Shown piece after piece: positions 30,601-35,665 of a DNA stretch of 35,665 bases. Where the stretch lies: positions 1 through 35,665 of the forward strand of contig JAIPMN010006308.1 in the NCBI GenBank assembly GCA_020650975.1, written 5' to 3'. A program made the translations under genes and the position numbers. The stretch is from Apostichopus californicus (lineage: Eukaryota; Echinodermata; Holothuroidea; Aspidochirotida; Stichopodidae). Position 1 is the stretch's first letter. Every line of letters begins with the position of its first letter. The notes under the pieces are model-generated. The model was not told the DNA's origin. It was given only the letters and a program-made list of their open reading frames with translations, and made no database searches.

Positions 30601-33421
30601 TCCATCTGATGTGGGTTTCTCGTTAGAAACTCAATTGTACAATGTTTTCCATTACATATTGTATTTTTTCTTCCCCCGCAGGATAACCGAGTCCACATCG
30701 GCCGTAAGATGGAGATGCGGGTAGTGGTGCTGGGACTCGATCAGGCGGGGAAGACGTCGATACTCTTCAAACTGAAAGAGAATGAGGTCATCAACACCAT
30801 ACCAACCATTGGTGAGTTTCTTTACCGTCTTTGCTGTTCATAGCAGTGATTTTTATTTTATTATTCGTGAGGACCTCTGCTACTACTCAAAAGCACTGAT
30901 GATGTTTGTCATTTACATATCGGCACAGCTTTATCTATTATTATCATTATTATATTAAGATTTGCAAACTGGAGCACCACTCTGACAGTTTCATAGCAGT
31001 CTTTGTTTTGTTGTCATTTTTCTTTCTTTTTTACGATTCTAAATGATCATTTTCCTTCTTATGGTGCAGGTTTTAATGTGGAAACTATCGAACATAGAAA
31101 CTTGAATTTCACAATTTGGGATGTTGGTGGAGATCCCAAGCTGAGACCTTTATGGAGGCACTACTACCTAAACACTCAAGGTATTTAAGACGGTTTCCCT
31201 CATTTTCAATCAGTTTTGTTCATTTCAATTTTTTTTTATGTTTTTTTTTAAATAAATATGTGAGTCTGTGAAGAAGTAGGATCTAACCATTTAATTGAAG
31301 TTATTTCAATTGCTACACACAACATTGGAGAATTGAGCAATATAATTTCCACTCAACAGTTTTCTTTTCATTCACAAAAGCAGAGAGATGGACAGCGCCC
31401 TCTTTAACCTGTTTTGCAGATGACAGGGTTTCATAAAAAAAACTATTGTAAAAAAACCACAATTTGAATTGTGTGGCAGTTTTGACAATAACTGTCTCTG
31501 ATCTAGAACATAAGCCATTCGCTTCTATTAAAAAAAAATACAAAAAACAGATGACCTTGGGTGTTCACCTCTTGTCTGCATAGACCCAATTCATTGTATG
31601 GTTGAGACTAACCAATGGCTGGTATATAGCAGCTAAAAGAAGCAGGGGAATTTTGCTTCATTGTAGAGTGCAGGGAAACCCACATGTGTATGTGATTTTG
31701 TAACATGAGGCATATAAAAATGTCTGTCAGAAAAGTAGCTGACAAAGTTGATCAAAGCAGTCTTCTCATCTGATAGGTAATTTTACCAAACCGACCAAGT
31801 GTTTACAGTTGATCAAACAAAGACACCACGTAAATTCTGTTCTCTCCAAATGAAAGAGTTAACGAGGCAGTCATTAATGAATTCGATGCGATTCCTCAAC
31901 ATTACCTCTTCCAGACACTTTTGTTTCAATATTAGTATTTACACAATATTAAGCTTCAAAGCAGGGGTTCTGAATTTGATTTCTATTATGGCCGGCCAGA
32001 TACAAACGTCGGTTGGAGCAAAGGACGAGCGAGGTGGAGCGACGTGCCGATTTTCTTCGCTGGCCGGTTGATATCTTTCATAGGCCAGATTTGGCTCTCA
32101 GGCTTTCAATTGAGAACAACTGAGGTATGGACTAATCAAAAGTAAACAAGGATTTTGGACCAGTATGAAAAAAAAAATGAAAAAAAAACCTTTTAAAATT
32201 TGATTTTCAGATCTCACCAATAAAGTGAAACAAGTGTCACTTCCAATTAAAACAAGCATTTTCTTGCTGCATTTGTTTCTTTTATGATTTAGCGTTAGTT
32301 TTTGTTGTGGATTCTGCGGACGTAGATCGTCTGGAAGAGTCGTACGAGGAACTGTCGGTGCTCATGTCCGAGAAACAGCTGAAAGATGCGGTGCTAGTGA
32401 TATTTGCCAACAAACAGGTAGGAATTTATATATATTTAATATTAATCACTAAATTTTTATCATTCTTGCAATTTGGATAGTACACCATGGCCATGCTAGA
32501 CATCTCAATAGTGTAACTCAATAGCCTGGTTGTTCAGTGCTTCATACCATGCTGAACATCTGAACAGTGAAACTCAATAGCCTGGCTATTCAGTGCTGCA
32601 TACCATGTTAAACATATCAACAGTGTAACTCAATAGCCTGGCTATTCAGAGGTCGTAGTGCCAAGGCACTATAGCAAAACTCTACTTCACTACGAGAGAG
32701 TGATCTAATAACGTTATTTTAGACGGGTGAATAATGCTATGGGAAGCAACATAATTCATAAATTATATTTTATAAAGTATTAATTTTACGAGTGAACTTT
32801 GGGCATTGATTGTTTACCTTTATGAAGTTTCTGAAATAACCGCAATTCATTGTACCTTATTTCTAAATAGTCCATGCCACCACTTCATTAACGCACATTC
32901 CCTTTCGAAATTCAGGGTATGTTAACATTTTACCAAACCTTCCCAAGATCTAAACTAATCGAATGAAGACAGATTATATAGGGTTTCATGAAACAGGGAT
33001 AAACGAGCGAGATTGTAAACGAATATTGATTTTATCCTTGACTCTTCATTCTATGACACCCAGACACCTTGTTGACGAAGGTATAGGTGGTCCTTAGTGA
33101 CCATCAAATTTGAAACACCAACAAATTTGAAGGAACTTCTCATGTCTTTTAAACCCTTGTAAAATTGTCGACATGTTTATCATATCTAGGAAGTTTTTGG
33201 CTCGTCGTGACAGCACTTTTGAATATGTTTCACTCTCGTAGGATCTACCTAACGCTCTCAGCATCGAAGCAGTCACAGAGAGGCTAGCCCTTCCCAGACT
33301 CTGCTACGGGCGAAACTGGCTGATTCAACCGTGCAATGCGAAGACTGGCGAAGGATTGTGGGACGGCTTGGAATGGTTGTCACAGCAACTTGTGGCAGCT
33401 GGCGTGATGGATTTGGCGTAA
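24594..33421 (+). CDS. TRIM23: TRIM23 (ARD1): RING / B-box / coiled-coil / ARF GTPase E3 ubiquitin ligase, 10 coding exons
   Basis: Spliced from 24594-24680, 25770-26057, 27021-27299, 27510-27692, 28858-29073, 29965-30099, 30682-30811, 31070-31180, 32293-32417 and 33242-33421. Total 1734 nt, 577 residues plus TAA; human TRIM23 is about 574. All introns are GT-AG and phases agree. Domains: RING 33-77, B-box 1 130-168, B-box 2 181-217, helical region about 219-390, ARF GTPase about 405-577. GTPase motifs: P-loop GLDQAGKT 414-421, DVGG 457-460, NKQD 516-519, CNAKTG 549-554. In known family members the RING ligates ubiquitin (including atypical K27 chains), the ARF part binds GTP and targets endomembranes, and the protein activates TBK1-driven selective autophagy and NF-kB signalling. 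Oddities are Gln417 in the P-loop and Asp461 at the ARF catalytic-Gln position. Exon 1 is the only uncertain exon; the rest is close to certain. Confidence 0.96.
24681..25769 (+). other. TRIM23 intron 1
   Basis: No gene apart from the LINE relic at 25392-25484. It is otherwise AT-rich with no recognised element. It could hide an alternative first exon if the 29-residue exon 1 prediction is wrong. Confidence 0.55.
25392..25484 (+). mobile_element. Degraded LINE reverse-transcriptase C-terminus
   Basis: The frame reads [20 protein letters not shown], then a stop, then KNALDKHFK. This matches the family ending VVNxWNxLPxxVVxAxSxxxFKxxLDxH. The in-frame stop marks it as a relic. It lies sense within TRIM23 intron 1. 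Confidence 0.7.
25770..26057 (+). CDS. TRIM23: TRIM23 exon 2: RING domain
   Basis: Residues 30-125. The acceptor is TGCCTGCAG and the donor is CCG|GTAAGC; the exon is 96 codons, phase 0-0. RING zinc ligands are C33, C36, C53, H55, C58, C61, C74 and D77. The Asp in the last position is normal for TRIM23. The stretch [10 protein letters not shown] and the segment [18 protein letters not shown] are near-identical to the vertebrate protein. After residue 108 the sequence is charged and low in conservation. Confidence 0.97.
26058..27020 (+). other. TRIM23 intron 2
   Basis: Nearly 1 kb without a recognisable gene or repeat. It is moderately AT-rich and ends in the acceptor TTTAATTTCAG. Confidence 0.6.
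27021..27299 (+). CDS. TRIM23: TRIM23 exon 3: B-box 1 and B-box 2
   Basis: Residues 126-218, phase 0-0, acceptor TTAATTTCAG, donor AAG|GTTAGC. B-box 1 shows C130, C142, C145, C150, C153, H158 and H166/H168. B-box 2 shows C181, H184, C193, C198, C205, C208, H214 and H217, ending in GRHQGHK. The conserved THSTKTL motif lies between the two. Both zinc-binding boxes sit on this single exon. Confidence 0.97.
27510..27692 (+). CDS. TRIM23: TRIM23 exon 4: start of the coiled-coil region
   Basis: Residues 219-279, phase 0-0, acceptor TTGCAATCAG, donor CAA|GTAAGT. It encodes a helical segment with [19 protein letters not shown], which aligns with the vertebrate KLVGIVQHIEGGEQIVED region. This part of TRIM proteins forms the antiparallel dimer. 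Confidence 0.93.
27859..27922. repeat. Long hairpin: 29-bp inverted repeat with a 6-base loop
   Basis: The arms 27859-27887 and 27894-27922 pair with only two mismatches around the loop GCATGT. It lies in TRIM23 intron 4. A TA/GA-rich microsatellite (about 27917-27983) follows directly. It may be a recent palindromic insertion, a small MITE or a hairpin RNA source. Confidence 0.85.
27917..27983 (+). repeat. TATAGA/TATATA microsatellite
   Basis: Alternating TATA and GAGA words in TRIM23 intron 4, beginning at the end of the hairpin. Confidence 0.8.
28858..29073 (+). CDS. TRIM23: TRIM23 exon 5: coiled-coil core
   Basis: Residues 280-351, phase 0-0, acceptor TTCCACTTAG, donor GAA|GTGAGT. It begins [10 protein letters not shown] (human VPGTAENARS). 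It continues with a long helix rich in Gln, Glu and Arg, including [19 protein letters not shown]. Confidence 0.95.
29476..29545 (+). repeat. (ATGT)n-type microsatellite
   Basis: Interrupted GTATGTATGCATGTGTGTAT-like repeats in TRIM23 intron 5. The antisense Thr/His/Tyr-rich frame is a by-product. Confidence 0.8.
29965..30099 (+). CDS. TRIM23: TRIM23 exon 6: end of coiled coil, linker to ARF domain
   Basis: Residues 352-396, phase 0-0, acceptor TTACCTACAG, donor AAG|GTAAAC. It ends [11 protein letters not shown], which is nearly identical to the vertebrate linker [11 protein letters not shown] before the GTPase domain. Confidence 0.96.
30682..30811 (+). CDS. TRIM23: TRIM23 exon 7: ARF P-loop and switch 1 start
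   Basis: Residues 397-439 plus one base of codon 440. The acceptor is TTCCCCCGCAG and the donor is ATTG|GTGAGT, phase 1. It carries the P-loop GLDQAGKTS (414-422) and the switch 1 segment PTIG with T438. Human TRIM23 has Gly, and ARF1 Ala, at the position of Gln417. Confidence 0.98.
31070..31180 (+). CDS. TRIM23: TRIM23 exon 8: switch 1 to switch 2
   Basis: Completes codon 440 and runs to Q476, phase 1 to phase 1. It encodes [20 protein letters not shown] and then [17 protein letters not shown]. Position 461 is Asp; ARF1 has the catalytic Gln (Q71) here and vertebrate TRIM23 has Lys. The donor is CAAG|GTATTT. Confidence 0.98.
31962..32122. mobile_element. hAT-like MITE, 161 bp
   Basis: It starts CAGGGGTTCTGAATTTG and ends CAATTGAGAACAACTG. 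The reverse complement of the end, CAGTTGTTCTCAATTG, matches the start at most positions, and CAGNGGTTCTCAA is a classic hAT terminus. It contains two GGCCGG words flanking the middle. The flanking 8-mers do not match, so the insertion is old. It lies in TRIM23 intron 8. Confidence 0.7.
32293..32417 (+). CDS. TRIM23: TRIM23 exon 9: ARF core to NKQ
   Basis: Residues 477-518. The acceptor is GATTTAG and the donor is CAG|GTAGGA. It encodes [17 protein letters not shown] and ends in the guanine-specificity motif ANKQ, which is split from its Asp by the intron. Confidence 0.98.
32485..32648. repeat. Three imperfect copies of a 56-bp unit
   Basis: CAATAGCCTGG recurs at 32519, 32575 and 32631, and the bases around it (GTGTAACTCAATAGCCTGG, CATACCATG) repeat with the same 56-bp spacing. 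It lies in TRIM23 intron 9. Confidence 0.9.
33242..33421 (+). CDS. TRIM23: TRIM23 exon 10: C-terminus of the ARF domain
   Basis: Residues 519-577 plus TAA at 33419-33421, acceptor TCTCGTAG. It opens with the Asp of NKQD, then LPNALS. The base-contacting loop is CNAKTGEGL, and the end is [14 protein letters not shown] (human LSRQLVAAGVLDVA). Confidence 0.98.
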   Translation, partial: DLPNALSIEAVTERLALPRLCYGRNWLIQPCNAKTGEGLWDGLEWLSQQLVAAGVMDLA

Positions 33422-33995
33422 CGTCGAAGACCACATAAAGTCTGCTCTCAAGAGAAGAAAGAAACGAACTGTCGACAAACTAGTTTATCTGTCGCTATAA
33501 AGCCTCTGTAGATAAATATGCAAGAGTTAAGAGGGCCTGACATTTCGATTCCATATAGTGAACTCTTCTTCGCAGATCGCCGTTGAAAGAAGTCCCTCTA
33601 GCTTTTCTGATGCTCCAGGCCCTCTGAATTTTTGTGTCAGTTACGAATTTTTCTCATGGTGCAAAAGAGTTATATGAGGATAGGTTCATTAGACAGAGTT
33701 TGTAAATATTGTAACATAGAATGTTTTATGAGTTAACTTGAGTTATATAGAGAGAAAAGCACATCTTGTTTTATAAGATGCAATGAACTATATATTTCTT
33801 TTTTTTTTGCATGTGAAAACGTTTGGTGTCCTAACATCCAACTTAAGATATTTTTTTCTTACAAGTGTGGTTGCCGTAAGGTTTGCGGTGTTAAGCTGAA
33901 TGTGTGGAAATATTAACGTGGAGAATTCTAAGTTCTACTGATCGAGAGATGAAAATATAGTAGGCTTTTTCTTTAGCTAATGTTTTTTATTACAG

Positions 33996-34001
33996 AATAA
34001 A
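33996..34001 (+). terminator. Poly(A) signal AATAAA, probable TRIM23 mRNA end
   Basis: First canonical AATAAA after the TRIM23 stop, giving a 3' UTR of about 0.6 kb. Another AATAAA at 35332-35337 could serve a longer transcript that would include the SINE. Which is used cannot be seen here. Confidence 0.5.
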
Positions 34002-34565
34002 TCTTTTTTTAAAAAGGGTGACTTTAGGCACAAAACTTAATTTAGTAATGTTGTGGACTGTTAGAAATATAGAAAAAAATAACTGCTGCCAATCCAGGTT
34101 TTATTTCTATGACACGTTTTAATTTTTTTGAGAAATGTCCCATGAAACATCTGAGACGCATCAATTAAATTGGCTGGACTCACTTAGTCTAACACAGAGA
34201 CCATCTTGTCAGTTTTTTTTGGTTGTTTTTCGATGCAATACAAAACTAAATAGAAAAACCTAAGACTTTTACGGCCTCAACTGACTTGTTTACAATGCAT
34301 TACAACTTTTCTCAAGTAGAGATGGTGTTGAATTTTATCCAAGAGTGTTCTGTTGTTTATATGAAGTTAATGGAGAATGAGTGTACAGGCAGCTTTATTA
34401 AAGAAATCTGATTACAAGAACAGAATTAATCAAATTCTTCAAGATACTGTGGCTTCTTCTTATAAGCAACCCAGCAACACCAACAACAAAAAACTAACAG
34501 AAATCACCAACCACTTTCAGTTATATGTGTTCTGTCTGTACTACTCTGTAGCAGGAAGTGGCATA

Positions 34566-34935
34566 TTTAGCATTGTGGTCAAGTGGTTGAGGTTGTGGTG
34601 GAATTGTGATCTAAGGTTTGCAGGTTCGAGTCCTGGCCAGATCTTTAAACGTTTTGTCCTTGGGGCGAGGCACTTTATCTGCATTGCCTCTCTTCACCCG
34701 GATGTATAAATGGGGACCTGTGAGGGTGACTCGTAAATATAGTTGCGTGCTTCGCCGGTTTGTGGCCGCACCATATGGGCAGTCCCCCTGAGGACAGGTA
34801 GATGTGGTGCCCCAGGAGAGATTGTTTGAATTGTGCACACTTGGATGTGTGGGTGTGACAAGTTACCCAATGACCAGTGGTTATTGTTGTTAAGTCATGA
34901 GAGGGGGGCTTGGTCTCAAGCAAGACAGTAAACCT
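34566..34935 (+). mobile_element. tRNA-derived SINE
   Basis: A pol III A box TGGTCAAGTGG (34576-34586) and a perfect B box GGTTCGAGTCC (34623-34633), with tRNA-like spacing, head a body of about 300 bp with no coding potential. The tRNA-like head lacks a clean cloverleaf, so it is a retroposon rather than a tRNA gene. It lies downstream of TRIM23 in the same orientation. The 3' boundary is approximate. Confidence 0.8.
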
Positions 34936-35665
34936 TTAACTAAACTTTATAAAGTGGTTCAAATACCATCCTTGTCCAAGACATGTTTTCATATCTTCGT
35001 CGATTTTCGTGTTTATTTGGTCGTTTACCAAACGTTTGAATAGCTTAAATGATGAAGTAAACAAATTACAAATATCATATTGATATTGGCAGGTTGTGAT
35101 CATATATATGTCGACTACATAGAGAAAAAATGGCATCTCTGTTTGTCAATTACGACCCAATACCTCAGTTTCTTTATTTGTACATCTGTGCTTGAAATAT
35201 TTTATGATCATCTTACTGGCTATCTTTAAAATAGTCATGTTGACTACTTGTGTAGAGAAGAATAATTATTGTTATTATTGTTGTTATTATTATTATTATT
35301 ATTACAAGACTGTGTGTTTCACTGTGAAAATAATAAAGACTTACCTGTATTTCACATGTTTTGTGGACATACTAGTATCGCAGACACTTTTTAACATTGT
35401 GGGCACTGTGGTATTGCGTGGACATTGTCTTGAAGACACTTGTTGTGTGTTGTAAAATAACTTCTCTATTTTCTTTTTTAGTTTGGTCTTGCCATCATAT
35501 GTTGCCGTAAAAACATGGAGGCAGTGAGCATGCTTGGTTCTGTTTAAGAATATTCAGCTGCTGGCCTACATAATATGAATTGTTATAACTGTGATAACTC
35601 TAATAACTTGAAAAGAGCAATGAAATATTTGGTAAAAAGGAAATAGAGGTCATTGGTTTGAAACC
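34936..35665. other. Downstream flank, no gene recognised
   Basis: AT-rich sequence with an (ATT)n/(GTT)n tract at 35261-35304 that may be another retroelement tail, and an AATAAA at 35332-35337. No conserved protein or RNA was seen. Confidence 0.6.

Noticed and set aside
34566-34640. A functional tRNA gene
   Set aside because: The A and B boxes are good, but the acceptor stem and a clean cloverleaf are not apparent, and the sequence continues into a SINE body.
34611-34923. Minus-strand frames of 75 and 82 codons
   Set aside because: They are antisense to the tRNA-derived SINE and have no conserved features.

Overview
This is eukaryotic, intron-rich, AT-rich animal DNA. It carries two complete, divergently transcribed protein genes embedded in repeats. 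No prokaryotic operons, rRNA or CRISPR are visible. The two spliced proteins and the echinoderm-style retroelement tails (ATATAA followed by ATT repeats) suggest an invertebrate deuterostome, possibly an echinoderm. That placement is inference; the species cannot be read from the sequence.

TRAPPC13 lies on the minus strand from 24167 down to 4919. I assembled 11 coding exons with matching phases and GT/AG borders, giving 412 residues. The product is a subunit of the TRAPP tethering/Rab-GEF complex of the early secretory and autophagy pathways. Its largest intron (9981-18861) holds a 64-bp minisatellite. Its last exon overlaps a three-copy 63-bp tandem duplication that repeats the stop codon.

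TRIM23 lies on the plus strand from 24594 to 33421. I assembled 10 coding exons giving 577 residues: RING, two B-boxes, a helical coiled-coil region and a C-terminal ARF-type GTPase. It is an E3 ubiquitin ligase with a built-in small G protein. Its GTPase carries Gln417 in the P-loop and Asp461 where ARF proteins have the catalytic Gln.

The two start codons are only 426 bp apart, head to head, so 24168-24593 must contain a shared (bidirectional) promoter region. As I recall it, human TRIM23 and TRAPPC13 are also divergent neighbours, so this looks like an ancient pair. Both products act in membrane traffic and autophagy.

Other content by position: an AT-rich flank (1-840); a 2-kb minisatellite of 20-bp units with an internal inverted block (about 841-2905); the 3' flank of TRAPPC13 with a possible alternative terminal exon (3494-3541); a 1-kb inverted-repeat element with a THAP-like reading (5482-6530); small MITEs, LINE 3' ends, a long hairpin in a TRIM23 intron (27859-27922), a hAT-like MITE (31962-32122), and a tRNA-derived SINE downstream of TRIM23 (about 34566-34935). 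Long parts of the introns and flanks show nothing I can name.
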